Shown in pieces: positions 35,592 through 51,112 of a stretch of 64,000 nucleotides of DNA. The stretch lies in contig NZ_CP146101.1 of NCBI RefSeq assembly GCF_037023745.1, positions 5,014,001 through 5,078,000 on the forward strand, in the 5' to 3' direction. The notes under the pieces are model-generated. The model was not told the origin of the DNA, made no database searches, and worked only from the letters and a program-made list of their open reading frames with translations. Made by a program: the position numbers and the translations under genes. The DNA is from Streptomyces sp. SCSIO 30461 (GTDB lineage Bacteria; Actinomycetota; Actinomycetes; Streptomycetales; Streptomycetaceae). Numbering within the stretch: the stretch's first letter is position 1; every line of letters begins with the position of its first letter.

Positions 35592-37025
35592 CTATGCCGT
35601 ACGTCGCAGCAGGGCCAGGTACATCGCGTCGGTACCGTGCAGATGCGGCCACAGCTGGACGTCGGGGCCGTCACCGAGGGCCGGTACCCCGGCCATCAGC
35701 GGGCGGGCGTCGATCCACTCGGCCTCGGCCGCCGGACCACCACGGCCTTTCAGGACGTCCTCGACCACCACCCGGGTCTCGGCGAGATGCGGCGAGCAGG
35801 TCGCATAGCCGACCACACCGCCGACCCGGACCGCGCGCAGCGCTTCCCGCAGCAGCGAGCGCTGGAGCGGGGCGAATCCCTCGAAGTCCTCGGGCCGGCG
35901 GCGCCAGCGGGCCTCGGGGCGACGGCGCAGGGCGCCGAGGCCCGAGCAGGGCACATCGACCAGGACCCGGTCGAAGGCTCCGGCTCGCCATGGCGGGCGG
36001 GTGCCGTCGGTCGCGATGACCTGGTAAGGGCCGGGGTTGCCGGTCAGGGCGCGCTCCACGAGTCGGGCGCGGTGGGGCTGCTTCTCGGCGGCCAGCAGCG
36101 CCGCGCCGCGCTCGGCGGCCAGGGCACCCAGCAGGGCCGCCTTGCCCCCGGGTCCCGCGCAACCGTCCAGCCAGCGCCGATCGGAGCCGTCGAGCGGGGC
36201 GTTCGCCAGGGCGATGGCGACGAGCTGGCTGCCTTCGTCCTGGACCCCGACCCGGCCATCGCGGACGGGGTCGAGCGCCCCCGGCTCGCCGCCCTCGACG
36301 AGCCGTACGGCATACGGCGACCAGCGGCCCGGCAGACCGGCTCCCTCACCGAGCTGGGCCAGGAGCTCCTCGGTGGTCGCCCGGCCGGGGCGGGCCACCA
36401 GCGTCACCTCGGGCCGCTCGTTGTCGGCCTCCAGCAGGTCCTCGATGCCCGCGCGGCCACCGCCCAGCGCGTCCCAGAGCGCCGATACCACCCACCGGGG
36501 ATGCGAGTGCACCACGGCCAGATGATCCTCGGCGTCCTCGTCATAGGGCGGGGCCACGAGCGCCAGCCAGCCGTCCAGATCGTGCTGCGCGATCTTCCGC
36601 AGCACGGCGTTGACGAACTTCGCTCGTCCGTCGCCGAGCACCACACGCGCCAGCTCCACGCTCGATGACACCGCGGCGTGCGTGGGGATGCGGGTGCCGA
36701 GCAGTTGGTGCGCGCCCAGCGAGAGCACATCGAGCACCGGCGGGTCGACCTCGCGCAGCGGGCGGTCCACACAAGCGGCGATGATCGCGTCGTAGGTGCC
36801 CTGGCGGCGCAGCGTCCCGTAGACGAGCTCGGTCGCCAGCGCAGCGTCCCGGCTGTCGAAGTCGCCCTTCTCGCGGGCCTTGCGGAGCAGCGGAGGCAGC
36901 ACGAGGTTGGCGTACGCGTCCCGTTCGTCGACAGCCCGCAGCGCGTCGAAGGCGAGGATCCGGACGGGGTCCTTCACCGGGCGACGGTACGGCTTGGGGG
37001 GACGGCGACGGCTCTGCTCGCTCAA
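35592..37025 (-). CDS. rsmB: 16S rRNA (cytosine-967 C5)-methyltransferase
   Basis: RsmB methylates C967 in 16S rRNA with SAM. The 477-residue protein has a NusB-like RNA-binding domain (about 20-170, with [20 protein letters not shown] and [10 protein letters not shown]) and a Rossmann methyltransferase domain. The catalytic Cys pair is in [18 protein letters not shown] and [11 protein letters not shown]. It follows fmt on the same strand after 125 bases, the common actinobacterial arrangement. Confidence 0.96.
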   Translation of the reverse strand: MSEQSRRRPPKPYRRPVKDPVRILAFDALRAVDERDAYANLVLPPLLRKAREKGDFDSRDAALATELVYGTLRRQGTYDAIIAACVDRPLREVDPPVLDVLSLGAHQLLGTRIPTHAAVSSSVELARVVLGDGRAKFVNAVLRKIAQHDLDGWLALVAPPYDEDAEDHLAVVHSHPRWVVSALWDALGGGRAGIEDLLEADNERPEVTLVARPGRATTEELLAQLGEGAGLPGRWSPYAVRLVEGGEPGALDPVRDGRVGVQDEGSQLVAIALANAPLDGSDRRWLDGCAGPGGKAALLGALAAERGAALLAAEKQPHRARLVERALTGNPGPYQVIATDGTRPPWRAGAFDRVLVDVPCSGLGALRRRPEARWRRRPEDFEGFAPLQRSLLREALRAVRVGGVVGYATCSPHLAETRVVVEDVLKGRGGPAAEAEWIDARPLMAGVPALGDGPDVQLWPHLHGTDAMYLALLRRTA

Positions 37026-37150
37026 AAGGTGCTCCGCGTTTCGAAAGGGTCGAACTCTCCCAGCCTAGTCCGATGGTGCGGAGGCCTTCACCACGGCACC
37101 CTTCCGCAGCGCCCGGGCGGCCCTCCGCACCGGGCACGCCCCGAGTGCCG

Positions 37151-38095
37151 TCAGATCGCCCCCGCCTCGCCCAGCCGCTCCCCCGGGCCGATCCGCACTC
37201 CGCGCGCCCAGTCCGCGGCGCGCATCGGCTTCTTGCCCTGGGGCTGCACCCAGAGCAGCTCGACGGCGTGCGAACCGGTACCGGCGTGGACGCTGTTCTT
37301 CCCGGCGGAGAGCTCCCCGGGCGCGAGGTCCGTGCGGTCGGGGACCAGTGCCGCGTTCACCAGCTTGAGCCGCTCGCCCCGGAAGACGGTCCACGCTCCG
37401 GGTGCGGGGGTGCAGCCGCGTACCACCCGGTCGACCCGGAGAGCGGGCGCCTTCCAGTCGACATGCGCGTTCTCGACGGTGATCTTCGGCGCGAGGGTGA
37501 TCCCGTCGGTGGGCTGCGGGACCGCCTTGAGGGTGCCGTCCTCGATGCCGTCCATGGTCGCGGCGAGCAGCCCCGCACCGGCGAACGCGAGCCGGGTGAG
37601 CAGATCACCGCTGGTGTCGGTGGGGCGAACGTGCTCGGTGATCACACCGTAGACGGGTCCGGAGTCGAGTCCCTCCTCGATCTGGAACGTCGATGCCCCG
37701 GTCATCTCGTCACCGGCGAGGATCGCGTGCTGAACCGGCGCGGCTCCGCGCCAGGCGGGCAGCAGCGAGAAGTGGAGATTGACCCAGCCGTTGGAGGGGA
37801 TGTCGAGCGCCGCCTTGGGCAGCAAGGCGCCGTACGCGACGACCGGGCAGCAGTCGGGCGCGATCTCACGCAGCCGGGCCAGGAAGTCCTCGTCACGCGG
37901 CTTGACGGGCTTGAGGACCTCGATGCCGGCCTCCTCCGCGCGCTGCGCGACCGGGCTGGCGACCAGCCGGCGGCCGCGGCCGGCGGGCGCGTCGGGGCGT
38001 GTGACCACCGCGGCCACCTCGTGGCGGTCGGAGGCGATCAGCGCGTCAAGGGCGGGTACGGCGACCTCGGGGGTGCCTGCGAAGACAAGTTTCAC
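37151..38095 (-). CDS. fmt: Methionyl-tRNA formyltransferase
   Basis: Fmt formylates initiator Met-tRNA using 10-formyl-THF. The 314-residue protein begins [16 protein letters not shown] (GTG start). The formyl-transfer region has the [16 protein letters not shown] segment with the catalytic Asn-His-Asp set, and the tRNA-binding barrel lies in the last third (from about 210). It is probably co-transcribed with rsmB. Confidence 0.97.
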   Translation of the reverse strand: MKLVFAGTPEVAVPALDALIASDRHEVAAVVTRPDAPAGRGRRLVASPVAQRAEEAGIEVLKPVKPRDEDFLARLREIAPDCCPVVAYGALLPKAALDIPSNGWVNLHFSLLPAWRGAAPVQHAILAGDEMTGASTFQIEEGLDSGPVYGVITEHVRPTDTSGDLLTRLAFAGAGLLAATMDGIEDGTLKAVPQPTDGITLAPKITVENAHVDWKAPALRVDRVVRGCTPAPGAWTVFRGERLKLVNAALVPDRTDLAPGELSAGKNSVHAGTGSHAVELLWVQPQGKKPMRAADWARGVRIGPGERLGEAGAI

Positions 38096-38288
38096 TGGGG
38101 TTACCTCGCTCTGTTTGCCGAATGGACGCGCGACGCACCAGTCTATTTGGCCCCGCCGACAGGGGGCGCACGGATGCCCGCGCGCCCTGTGCGCCTGGCC
38201 TCACTCTCCCGCACCGTGACCACAACGCAGGCTGGAGCGTTGGTCAAGAGAGATTGACCGAAACGGGCCGCATGCCGCCGTATCCTGA

Positions 38289-38801
<513 letters not shown>

Positions 38802-38858
38802 CTCCTGCGACCGCGGACCCGGCGTCCACACGAAGGGCAGCCGGGGCACGCGGGAGTC

Positions 38859-38889
38859 GTGTCCGGGATGTCCCCGCCGACCCGGACAC
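38859..38889. terminator. Hairpin between convergent genes
   Basis: A 9-base stem (GTGTCCGGG) with a 13-base loop lies between the HTH gene and priA. Confidence 0.4.
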
Positions 38890-38956
38890 CCGCCGGGAGC
38901 GGCCACGGGTGCGCGTACACCGACGGCCCGCCCACGCCGTACCCGTCGATCAGGCG

Positions 38957-41095
38957 CTACCCGATGTCCGGGGGGTCGATGCGGACCCGCACCGTGTCCC
39001 CCCCGCCCCGGGCCAGGCGCGACGACTGCGCCGACTTCAGTGCGGACGCGAGTGCCGCCCCGCTGCCCGGGGGCACCCGCAGCAGCACACGCTCCCACTG
39101 CTCCCCGGCCGGTGGGTCCCCGGGTTTACGGGGTCGCACCGCGGCAGCGGGCGGCAGCGGGACAGGCCCCAGGATCTCCGCTTCGGGCGGCAGGTCCGCC
39201 GTCGCCAGAAACGCGGTGATCGCGTCCGCGCGGCCCATCACGGACGCCATCCGGGACACCGGGGGGAAACCGAGCTCGGCACGCTCCGCCAGCTCACGCC
39301 GGGCGTGCCCCAAGGGGTCCCATCGCACCAGCGCCTGCACGGGCCGCAGGGTGGGTTCGGCGACGACGACCACGGTGCCGCCCTCGTCCTGGCCGCGCAC
39401 CAGCGCCGCCGCGCTCAGCCAGCGGCGCAGCGCCTCCTCACCCGATCGCAGATCGGGTCTGCCCAGCATCGCCCAGCCGTCCAGCAGCAGTGCCGCCGCA
39501 TAGCCGCCTTGTGCGACCGGTTCCGCGCCCGGGGTGCTGACGATCAGGGCGGGCCGATCCGGCACGGCGTCGAGGACATGGTCGCGCCCGGATGTGCGCA
39601 CCGGGACGGCCGGGAACGCACGTCCCAGCTCTTCCGCCGTGCGCCGGGCACCCACCACCTGGGCGCGCAGCCGCACTCCGCCGCACTCCGCGCAGTGCCA
39701 GCTCTGGGTGTCCCTTCCGCACCAGCCGCAACGCAACTCGCGCTCGCGGGGAGCTTCCAGGGGGCCCGAGCACTGCGCGCACCGAGCGGGCTCACGGCAG
39801 CGCTCACAGGCCAGCCTCGGTACGTAGCCCCTGCGCGGGACCTGCACCAGCACCGGTCCGCTGCGCAGTCCTTCGCGCACGGCCTGCCAGGCCAGGGTCG
39901 GCAGCCGGGCAGCCCTGGCCGCCTCGTCTCGGGCGAGTTCCCCGTCACCGACGGTGCGTATCAACGGCGCCGCCTCGCGTACCCGGGCACGGTCCGCGGC
40001 GAGCGGCTGCGCCCACCCGCTCTCGATCAGCTGGGCGGCCTCGACCGTGCAGCTCACCGATCCCAGCAGAAAGCCGCACCTTTCGTGGGCCGCCCGCAGC
40101 AGCAGCACCTCGCGTGCGTGGGGCAGCGGGGCGTGCTGCTCGCTGTGGCTGCCGTCCCCGTCGTCCCACAACGCCACCAGGCCGACATCACGTACCGGCG
40201 CGAACATGGCGGCGCGCGTGCCGATCACCGCCCGCGCCGATCCACGGCGCACGGCGAGCCACTGGCCATAGCGCTTCTCAGGTCCCGCGTCGGCGGTGAG
40301 CACCGCGTGCCGACCGTCCCCGATCAGCCCCGTCAGGGCCTCGTGGACCCGTGCCACGGACTTGCCGTCCGGCAGCACGGCCAACGCGCCCCGGCCGGAC
40401 GCCAGGGTCGCCACGACGGCGGCGGCGAGTTCCCTGGCCCAGTGCGGGCCCGGTAGCGCGCTCCACACGGCCCGAGGCGACGCCCCGGTCGCGAGTGCCT
40501 CCAGGAAGCCGGGACCGCGCGGATAGCGTGCCCAGGTTCCGGGGTCGGGTGTGTCCGGGGGTGGCAACGGTTGCCGCGACGGCTTCGCCTCGGCCCGGGC
40601 GCTGCGCGGTGGCACGGCGAGCTGCAGCACGTCCGCGAGGCTGCCCGCGTAGCGGTCGGCCACCGCACGGGCCAGTGCGAGCAGTTCGGGGCTCAGCACC
40701 GGCTCGGGCGATACGACGTCGGCGAGCGCGGCCAGCGGCCCCGCATAGTCCGACTCGGCTCGGCGCTCCACGATGAACCCATCGGTCAGCCGGCCGCCCT
40801 CGCGCCGCCCGGCTCGCACCTGGTGGGCTCCCGCGCCGAACCGGACCCGCACCCGGACGCCGGGCTGGGCGGCGGCGTCGAGTTCCCTGGGCACGGCGTA
40901 GTCGAAGAACTGGTCGAGGTGGAGCACGCCCTTGTTGACCACGACCCTGGCCACCGGCAGTTCGTCGGCGAGTGCCGCTCCCCGCCAGGTGCGCGGCTTG
41001 GCGCGCGGGGCCTTGCGGACGGTGTCCCGTATCAGCGCAAGCTGCTCAGACGGCCCGTCCCCGGTCCGCCCGGAACTTTCGTCGCCGCTGCTCAC
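38957..41095 (-). CDS. priA: PriA-like primosomal protein lacking helicase motifs
   Basis: PriA restarts stalled replication forks. This 712-residue form keeps the N-terminal DNA-binding part (about 45-165) and the zinc-binding site with eight Cys (430, 433, 439, 442, 456, 459, 468 and 471). The Walker A lysine loop is lost (GPHWARE at 216-222), and the DEEH box reads WDDGD (310-314). Actinobacterial PriA proteins are known to be degenerate in this way and are probably not helicases but loading scaffolds. The GTG start at 41095 is used. It follows metK by 68 bases on the same strand. Confidence 0.93.
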   Translation of the reverse strand: MSSGDESSGRTGDGPSEQLALIRDTVRKAPRAKPRTWRGAALADELPVARVVVNKGVLHLDQFFDYAVPRELDAAAQPGVRVRVRFGAGAHQVRAGRREGGRLTDGFIVERRAESDYAGPLAALADVVSPEPVLSPELLALARAVADRYAGSLADVLQLAVPPRSARAEAKPSRQPLPPPDTPDPGTWARYPRGPGFLEALATGASPRAVWSALPGPHWARELAAAVVATLASGRGALAVLPDGKSVARVHEALTGLIGDGRHAVLTADAGPEKRYGQWLAVRRGSARAVIGTRAAMFAPVRDVGLVALWDDGDGSHSEQHAPLPHAREVLLLRAAHERCGFLLGSVSCTVEAAQLIESGWAQPLAADRARVREAAPLIRTVGDGELARDEAARAARLPTLAWQAVREGLRSGPVLVQVPRRGYVPRLACERCREPARCAQCSGPLEAPRERELRCGWCGRDTQSWHCAECGGVRLRAQVVGARRTAEELGRAFPAVPVRTSGRDHVLDAVPDRPALIVSTPGAEPVAQGGYAAALLLDGWAMLGRPDLRSGEEALRRWLSAAALVRGQDEGGTVVVVAEPTLRPVQALVRWDPLGHARRELAERAELGFPPVSRMASVMGRADAITAFLATADLPPEAEILGPVPLPPAAAVRPRKPGDPPAGEQWERVLLRVPPGSGAALASALKSAQSSRLARGGGDTVRVRIDPPDIG

Positions 41096-41140
41096 AGCGA
41101 TATTCCTACCAGACCGCGCTGACAGCGGCGCTCGCTAAGG

Positions 41141-41156
41141 GCCCTGGTCAGGGCCG
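41141..41156 (-). terminator. Small hairpin after metK
   Basis: A 7-base stem (GGCCCTG) with a 2-base centre lies eight bases after the metK stop, before priA. It is weak. Confidence 0.35.
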
Positions 41157-41163
41157 AAGGGGC

Positions 41164-42372
41164 TTACAGACCGGCCGCCGCGCGCAGGGCCTCCACACGG
41201 TCCGTGCGCTCCCAGGTGAAGTCGGGGAGCGCACGGCCGAAGTGGCCGTACGCCGCGGTCTGGGCGTAGATCGGGCGGAGCAGTTCGAGGTCGCGGATGA
41301 TCGCGGCCGGGCGGAGGTCGAAGACCTCGCCGATGGCGTTCTCGATCTTCTCGGTGTCGATCGTGGCGGTCCCGAAGGTCTCCACGAAGAGGCCGACGGG
41401 CTCGGCCTTGCCGATCGCGTACGCGACCTGCACCTCGCAGCGAGCGGCGAGACCTGCGGCCACGACGTTCTTCGCGACCCAGCGCATGGCGTAGGCGGCG
41501 GAACGGTCGACCTTGGACGGGTCCTTGCCGGAGAAGGCACCGCCACCGTGCCGGGCCATGCCGCCGTAGGTGTCGATGATGATCTTGCGGCCGGTGAGGC
41601 CGGCGTCGCCCATCGGGCCGCCGATCTCGAAGCGGCCGGTCGGGTTCACCAGCAGGCGGTAGCCGTCGGTGTCCAGCTTGATGCCGTCCTCGACGAGTTC
41701 CTTGAGTACGTGCTCCACCACGAACTCACGGATGTCGGGCGCGAGCAGGGAGTCGAGGTCGATGTCGGACGCGTGCTGCGAGGACACCACCACCGTGTCG
41801 AGCCGGACCGCCTTGTCACCGTCGTACTCGATGGTGACCTGGGTCTTGCCGTCGGGGCGCAGGTAGGGAATGGTCCCGTTCTTGCGGACCTCGGACAGGC
41901 GGCGCGAGAGTCGGTGCGCGAGGTGGATCGGCAGCGGCATCAGCTCGGGGGTCTCGTCGCAGGCGTAGCCGAACATCAGCCCCTGGTCACCCGCGCCCTG
42001 CTTGTCGAGCTCGTCCTCGTCACCCTCGACCCGGGACTCGTAGGCCGTGTCGACGCCCTGCGCGATGTCGGCGGACTGCGCTCCGATGGAGACCGAGACA
42101 CCGCAGGAGGCGCCGTCGAAGCCCTTCTTCGAGGAGTCGTAGCCGATCTCGAGGATCTTGTTGCGCACCAGGGTGGGGATGTCGGCGTAGGCCTTCGTGG
42201 TCACCTCTCCGGCCACATGCACCAGGCCGGTGGTGATCAGCGTCTCGACGGCGACACGGGAGGTGGGGTCCTCCTGGAGCAGCGCGTCGAGAATGGTGTC
42301 GCTGATCTGGTCAGCGATCTTGTCGGGGTGGCCTTCGGTGACGGATTCCGAGGTGAACAGGCGACGGGACAC
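41164..42372 (-). CDS. metK: S-adenosylmethionine synthetase
   Basis: MetK makes SAM from methionine and ATP. The 402-residue protein has [12 protein letters not shown] near the start, [18 protein letters not shown] in the middle and [19 protein letters not shown] with the ATP and phosphate loops. SAM is a developmental signal in Streptomyces besides its methylation role. The upstream 375 bases hold no recognised riboswitch. Confidence 0.98.
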   Translation of the reverse strand: MSRRLFTSESVTEGHPDKIADQISDTILDALLQEDPTSRVAVETLITTGLVHVAGEVTTKAYADIPTLVRNKILEIGYDSSKKGFDGASCGVSVSIGAQSADIAQGVDTAYESRVEGDEDELDKQGAGDQGLMFGYACDETPELMPLPIHLAHRLSRRLSEVRKNGTIPYLRPDGKTQVTIEYDGDKAVRLDTVVVSSQHASDIDLDSLLAPDIREFVVEHVLKELVEDGIKLDTDGYRLLVNPTGRFEIGGPMGDAGLTGRKIIIDTYGGMARHGGGAFSGKDPSKVDRSAAYAMRWVAKNVVAAGLAARCEVQVAYAIGKAEPVGLFVETFGTATIDTEKIENAIGEVFDLRPAAIIRDLELLRPIYAQTAAYGHFGRALPDFTWERTDRVEALRAAAGL

Positions 42373-42747
42373 AACGCTCCCTGGGGTTGCAGCGGCTGCT
42401 GGCTGATCATTGATGGACCGGCCGGGGGCTGCGCCCCACGTCGTTCCGAGAACAGTTTATCGGGAGAGGCGGGCGATTGGACCACGTGTCCGACCTCACG
42501 GGAGTCGTTCGGCCACACAAAGTGCATGTTGCCGCACACCGCGCCAGAGGCCCCAGATGATCTGAATCCCGCATTCCGCCACGCCTCGCCCGTATGCCGT
42601 GGTGACTCGGGGCGATGTGCGCCGTTCATCCGGATTCCGCTCGGCATCACTCAGGAACCGCCGACCCCGCCGATTGCGGCGTGTGTCACATTCGGCGTGT
42701 CGCCGGGCCCAGCCGCCGGCAGGAGTCCGGGCCGCGGGTCGGCGGCG
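42373..42747. other. Intergenic region before metK
   Basis: These 375 bases lie between the coaBC stop and the metK start. They presumably contain the metK promoter. I see no riboswitch core and no gene. Confidence 0.5.
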
Positions 42748-43950
42748 TCAGGCCAGCCGGGCCGCCACCAGGTCCCACACGGTGTTCGCGAGGGCTTCCT
42801 TGGGCCCGTACGGCACCGGGGTCTCGCCGCCGTCGGCGGCGAGGACCACTGCCTCGTTCTCCTCGGCGCCGAAGGTCTTGCGCTCTCCCACCTCGTTGAC
42901 GACCAGCAGGTCGCAGCCCTTGCGGCGGAGCTTGTCCCGGCCGTTGGCGAGCACGTCGTCGGTCTCGGCGGCGAAGCCCACGACGATCTGGCCCTGACGG
43001 GGCCGATCGGCGGAGATCTCGGCGAGGATGTCCGGGTTGCGCACCAGGGCGACCGGGGCGGGCTCCAGGCCGTCCTTCTTCTTGATCTTGCCTGCCGCGT
43101 ACTCCGCCGGGCGGAAGTCCGCGACCGCCGCCGCCATCACCACCACATCGGCCTGAAGAGCCGCCTTGACGACGGCCTCGCGGAGCTGCACCGCCGTGCC
43201 GACATGGAGTACGTCCACACCCGCGGGGTCGGCGAATCCGGTGTTGGCCTCGATCAGGGTCACCTTGGCACCGCGGGCCGCCGCCGTGCGTGCGAGTGCG
43301 TAACCCTGCTTGCCGGACGAACGGTTGCCCAGGTAGCGCACCGGGTCGAGGGGCTCACGAGTGCCGCCCGCGCTGATCACGGCATGGCGGCCCGCGAGGT
43401 CAGGGGTGCTCACTCCGCGCGCCAGCACGTTCCGACAGACCTCGAAGATCTCGGCCGGCTCGGGCAGCCGCCCCTTGCCGGTGTCCACACCGGTGAGCCG
43501 CCCGACGGCGGGCTCGATCACCACCGCGCCGCGGCGGCGCAGCGTCGCCACGTTCTCCTGAGTCGCCGGGTGCTCCCACATCTCGGTGTGCATCGCCGGG
43601 GTGAACACCACAGGGCAGCGGGCGGTGAGCAGCGTGTTGGTGAGCAGATCGTCGGCGAGGCCGTGGGCGGCCTTGGCCAGCAGGTCGGCGGTGGCGGGGG
43701 CCACGACGACCAGCTGCGCCTCCTGCCCGATCCGTACGTGCGGGACCTCATGGACGTCCGACCAGACCTCGGTGGACACCGGATGCCCGGAGAGGGCGGA
43801 CCAGGTGGGCGCACCGACGAAGTTCAGGGCGGACGCGGTGGGGACGACGCGCACGTCGTGCCCGGACTCGGTCAGTCTGCGCAGCAGCTCGCACGCCTTG
43901 TAGGCGGCGATCCCGCCGCTGACTCCCAGTACGACCTTGGGCTTGTCCAC
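42748..43950 (-). CDS. coaBC: Phosphopantothenoylcysteine synthetase/decarboxylase
   Basis: This two-domain, 400-residue enzyme makes 4'-phosphopantetheine for CoA. The N-terminal CoaC flavoprotein has VSGGIAAYKACELLRRL, the active-site His in PAMHTEMWEHP, and the substrate clamp. The C-terminal CoaB (from about 185) has SAGGTREPLDPVRYLGNRSSGKQG and the dimer motif AVADFRP. The GTG at 43950 with a GGGAG site fits the family start. An ATG 17 codons upstream (44001) is possible but adds low-complexity residues. Confidence 0.95.
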   Translation of the reverse strand: MDKPKVVLGVSGGIAAYKACELLRRLTESGHDVRVVPTASALNFVGAPTWSALSGHPVSTEVWSDVHEVPHVRIGQEAQLVVVAPATADLLAKAAHGLADDLLTNTLLTARCPVVFTPAMHTEMWEHPATQENVATLRRRGAVVIEPAVGRLTGVDTGKGRLPEPAEIFEVCRNVLARGVSTPDLAGRHAVISAGGTREPLDPVRYLGNRSSGKQGYALARTAAARGAKVTLIEANTGFADPAGVDVLHVGTAVQLREAVVKAALQADVVVMAAAVADFRPAEYAAGKIKKKDGLEPAPVALVRNPDILAEISADRPRQGQIVVGFAAETDDVLANGRDKLRRKGCDLLVVNEVGERKTFGAEENEAVVLAADGGETPVPYGPKEALANTVWDLVAARLA

Positions 43951-44144
43951 TGCGCTCCCGCTCCCCACGGACGGCGATGCACCGTCGCCTCTCGATGGCA
44001 TCCTCGATCACACACGCAGCTGAGGCACGACAGCTGACACACGACAGGCTACTGACACACCGCAGGCCCGACCGGACGCTCCCCCTCGCTGGGCGGGTGG
44101 GATGGTGCCCCGGCCGGGCCTGTGGTGACGTGCCGAACGAACTG

Positions 44145-44414
44145 CTACGCAGGGCCGTCGATGGCCTCGGAGGTCAGCAGACCGGCGTTGATCTCACGCA
44201 GGGAGATCGAAAGCGGCTTCTCGTGGACATGGGTGTCCACCAGCGGACCGACGTACTCGAGCAGACCCTCACCGAGCTGCGAGTAGTACGCGTTGATCTG
44301 ACGCGCGCGCTTGGCCGCGTAGATCACGAGGCTGTACTTCGAGTCGGTGGCCTCGAGGAGCTCGTCGATCGGCGGGTTGATGATGCCCTCGGGCGCGGTG
44401 ATGGAAGAGGACAC
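44145..44414 (-). CDS. rpoZ: RNA polymerase omega subunit
   Basis: This 89-residue omega subunit has the conserved start [30 protein letters not shown]. It helps assemble beta-prime into RNA polymerase. The GTG start and position between gmk and coaBC are as in other Streptomyces. Loss of omega affects development in S. coelicolor. Confidence 0.97.
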   Translation of the reverse strand: MSSSITAPEGIINPPIDELLEATDSKYSLVIYAAKRARQINAYYSQLGEGLLEYVGPLVDTHVHEKPLSISLREINAGLLTSEAIDGPA

Positions 44415-44476
44415 GCTCTAGCCTTCCGATGGGGTTCAAAAAGATCTTCGGAGAACGTCAGGAAATCCGACGAAGA

Positions 44477-45040
44477 TCAAACGACTGCCACCAAGGCTAG
44501 CAGCTCACGCGCCACGTCCTCGACGGAGGTGTTGACCAGGGTGGTGTCGAACTCGGCTTCGGCGGCCAGCTCGACCTTCGCCGCCTGGAGTCGGCGCTCG
44601 ATCACATCGGGCGCCTCGGTGCCTCGGCCGGTCAGCCTACGCACCAGTTCGTCCCAGCTCGGCGGGGCCAGGAACACCAGCTGCGAGTCCGGCATGGACT
44701 CCTTGACCTGCCGGGCACCCTGGAGGTCGATCTCCAGCAGCACCGGCTCGCCGGACTCCAGGCGCTCCTGGACCGCCTTGCGTGGGGTGCCGTAGCGGTT
44801 GCCCGCGAACTCAGCCCACTCCAGCAGCTCACCATTGGCGATCAGCTTGTCGAACTCGTCATCGCTGACGAAGTAGTACTGAACACCATGCCGCTCTCCG
44901 GGGCGCGGCTTCCGGGTGGTGGCCGACACCGAGAGCCAGACCTCGGGGTGAACCTTGCGCATGTGGGCGACGACCGTGCTCTTACCCACCCCGGAGGGGC
45001 CGGAGAGCACGGTCAGCCGCGGACGTACCTCTGCTGCCAT
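44477..45040 (-). CDS. gmk: Guanylate kinase
   Basis: Gmk phosphorylates GMP to GDP. The 187-residue protein has the P-loop [13 protein letters not shown] (8-20) and the GMP site with [19 protein letters not shown]. It lies between sIHF and rpoZ, all on the minus strand with short gaps. Confidence 0.97.
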   Translation of the reverse strand: MAAEVRPRLTVLSGPSGVGKSTVVAHMRKVHPEVWLSVSATTRKPRPGERHGVQYYFVSDDEFDKLIANGELLEWAEFAGNRYGTPRKAVQERLESGEPVLLEIDLQGARQVKESMPDSQLVFLAPPSWDELVRRLTGRGTEAPDVIERRLQAAKVELAAEAEFDTTLVNTSVEDVARELLALVAVV

Positions 45041-45078
45041 GCAGCGATTATCCAGGTTCTCGGGAGTGCCCGGGAACG

Positions 45079-45402
45079 TCAGGCGGCGCCGCCGCCGAAC
45101 TCGCGCTCCAGGGAGGCGATCTGGTTGGAGCCGAGACCCCGGACACGACGGCTTTCGGAGATGCCGAGCCGCTCCATGATCTGCTTGGCGCGGACCTTGC
45201 CGACGCCGGGAAGGGACTCGAGCAGGGCGGAGACCTTCATCTTGCCGATGACGTCGTTCTCCTGGCCCTGCTTGATGACCTCGTGGAGCGAGGCGCCGGA
45301 GTGCTTGAGTCGATTCTTGACCTCGGCCCGCTCCCGGCGAGCCGCGGCGGCCTTTTCGAGCGCGGCTGCGCGCTGTTCAGGGGTAAGGGGCGGAAGAGCC
45401 AC
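45079..45402 (-). CDS. sihf: Streptomyces integration host factor sIHF
   Basis: sIHF is a 107-residue nucleoid protein of actinobacteria that binds DNA without sequence preference, bends it and affects sporulation and antibiotic output. The long N-terminal helix ([25 protein letters not shown]) and the H2TH/lid part ([21 protein letters not shown]) that contacts DNA are complete. The GTG at 45402 gives the known family start ALPPLTPEQ and length. It is 38 bases upstream of gmk. Confidence 0.97.
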   Translation of the reverse strand: MALPPLTPEQRAAALEKAAAARRERAEVKNRLKHSGASLHEVIKQGQENDVIGKMKVSALLESLPGVGKVRAKQIMERLGISESRRVRGLGSNQIASLEREFGGGAA

Positions 45403-45746
45403 GCCTACGTCACCTCGGATGTCGAACTGTCGGATACGGACCGGCGCGGAACACAACGGCTCCACACCAGGTGAGCAACGAGCAACGCATCCCGCGCGCT
45501 GCATCGTCGGCTCTCGACGGAGACTAGCGGCCTGGACCGCTCCCGTCAGCGAGAACAGCGGAAAAGTCCTGGTCAGCATCGACCGACCAGGACATTCCAG
45601 ACATACTGACCGGGATTCTGTCAAGAAACTGTCGGTCAAACGCGCAGGTGGCGACTCCGGCCGCGATCGCCCCCGGAGGCATTTCGATCACTGCCGGGTC
45701 GGCAGGGTGGTCGCGATCGAGACCACCCTGCCGACCCGGCTCGCGG
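45403..45746. other. Intergenic region between sIHF and the pyr operon end
   Basis: These 344 bases contain the sIHF promoter region and, at the far end, the pyr operon terminator. No gene is seen. Confidence 0.6.
45694..45739 (-). terminator. Terminator of the pyrimidine operon
   Basis: A perfect 19-base stem (starting CCGGGTCGGC) with an 8-base loop begins eight bases after the pyrF stop codon. It is one of the strongest hairpins in the window. Confidence 0.88.
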
Positions 45747-46588
45747 TCACAGGGCCCTCGCTACGGCGGCCCGCACCTCGTCCGTGAAGCGTGCGGCGGA
45801 CTCCCGCAGCGCCGCGATGTCGGGGCCGTGGGTCAGCACCCCGCGACTCACGTTCGGGAGGACATCGCGGACCTGCGCCCCGAAGACACCCGGCAGATCC
45901 GCCGGGGTCGCGCCCTGGGCTCCGATGCCCGGTGCCAGCAGCGGACCGTTGATGTCCAGATCGGCGCCCACCTGGCCCAGCGTGGCGCCGACGACCGCCC
46001 CGACCGAGCCCAGCGGCCGGGCGCCCGCGTTCTCGTCGGCCACGTGGTTCAGCATCAGCTGGGCCAGCGAGACTCCGCCTTCCGCTGTCGCCCGCTGGAC
46101 CTCGGCGCCCTCCGGATTGGAGGTGAGGGCCAGCACGAACACGCCCGCGCCACTCTCCCGGGCCAGGTCGAGCGCCGGTCGCAGCGAGCCGAAGCCCAGG
46201 TACGGCGAGACCGTGAGGGCGTCGCAGAACAGCGGGGAGTCCTTGCGCAGATAGGTCTCGGCGTACGCGGCCATGGTCGAGCCGATGTCCCCACGCTTGG
46301 CGTCCATCAGCACCAGGGTCCCCGCTGCCCGCGCCTCATCGACCGCCTTCTCCAGGACGGCGACCCCGCGCGAGCCGAAGCGCTCGAAGAAGGCCGACTG
46401 CGGCTTCAGCACCGCCACCCGGTCCGCGAGCGCCTCGACGACGGTGCGGGTGAAGCGCTCGAGCCCGGCCACGTCATCGCCAAGGCCCCAGGCGCTGAGC
46501 AGCGACGCGTGCGGGTCGATGCCGACGCAGAGCGGCCCACGGGCGTCCATGGCTCGGCGCAGCCTGGCGCCGAATGTTTCCTGGGGGC

Positions 46589-46592
<4 letters not shown>
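45747..46592 (-). CDS. pyrF: Orotidine 5'-phosphate decarboxylase, type 2
   Basis: PyrF makes UMP from OMP, the last de novo pyrimidine step. The 281-residue size and the active-site stretch [20 protein letters not shown] mark the long type 2 form. The start [11 protein letters not shown] at 46592 overlaps the pyrD stop by ATGA, so it is coupled to pyrD. It is the last gene of the pyr operon. Confidence 0.96.
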
Positions 46593-47701
<1,109 letters not shown>

Positions 47702-47759
47702 CGAATCGGTGTCCTGTTGTCCTCACGGAGACATGTGTGCAGGCAGGTGTCTTCATGAA

Positions 47760-47789
47760 GAGGGGGACACCGTTGCCGGTGTCCCCCTC
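47760..47789 (-). terminator. Hairpin between carB and pyrD
   Basis: A perfect 12-base stem (GAGGGGGACACC) with a 6-base loop sits eight bases after the carB stop. It may lower or modulate transcription into pyrD and pyrF, or stabilise the upstream message. Confidence 0.65.
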
Positions 47790-47797
47790 GTGGGCTG

Positions 47798-51104
<3,307 letters not shown>

Positions 51105-51112
<8 letters not shown>

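Noticed and set aside
42373..42747. A SAM-sensing riboswitch before metK
   Set aside because: I could not find the conserved core of any SAM riboswitch class on the minus strand.
40972..44037. A long plus-strand open frame antisense to metK and coaBC
   Set aside because: It has no start signal and no recognisable domain, and it runs across two well-supported genes on the other strand.
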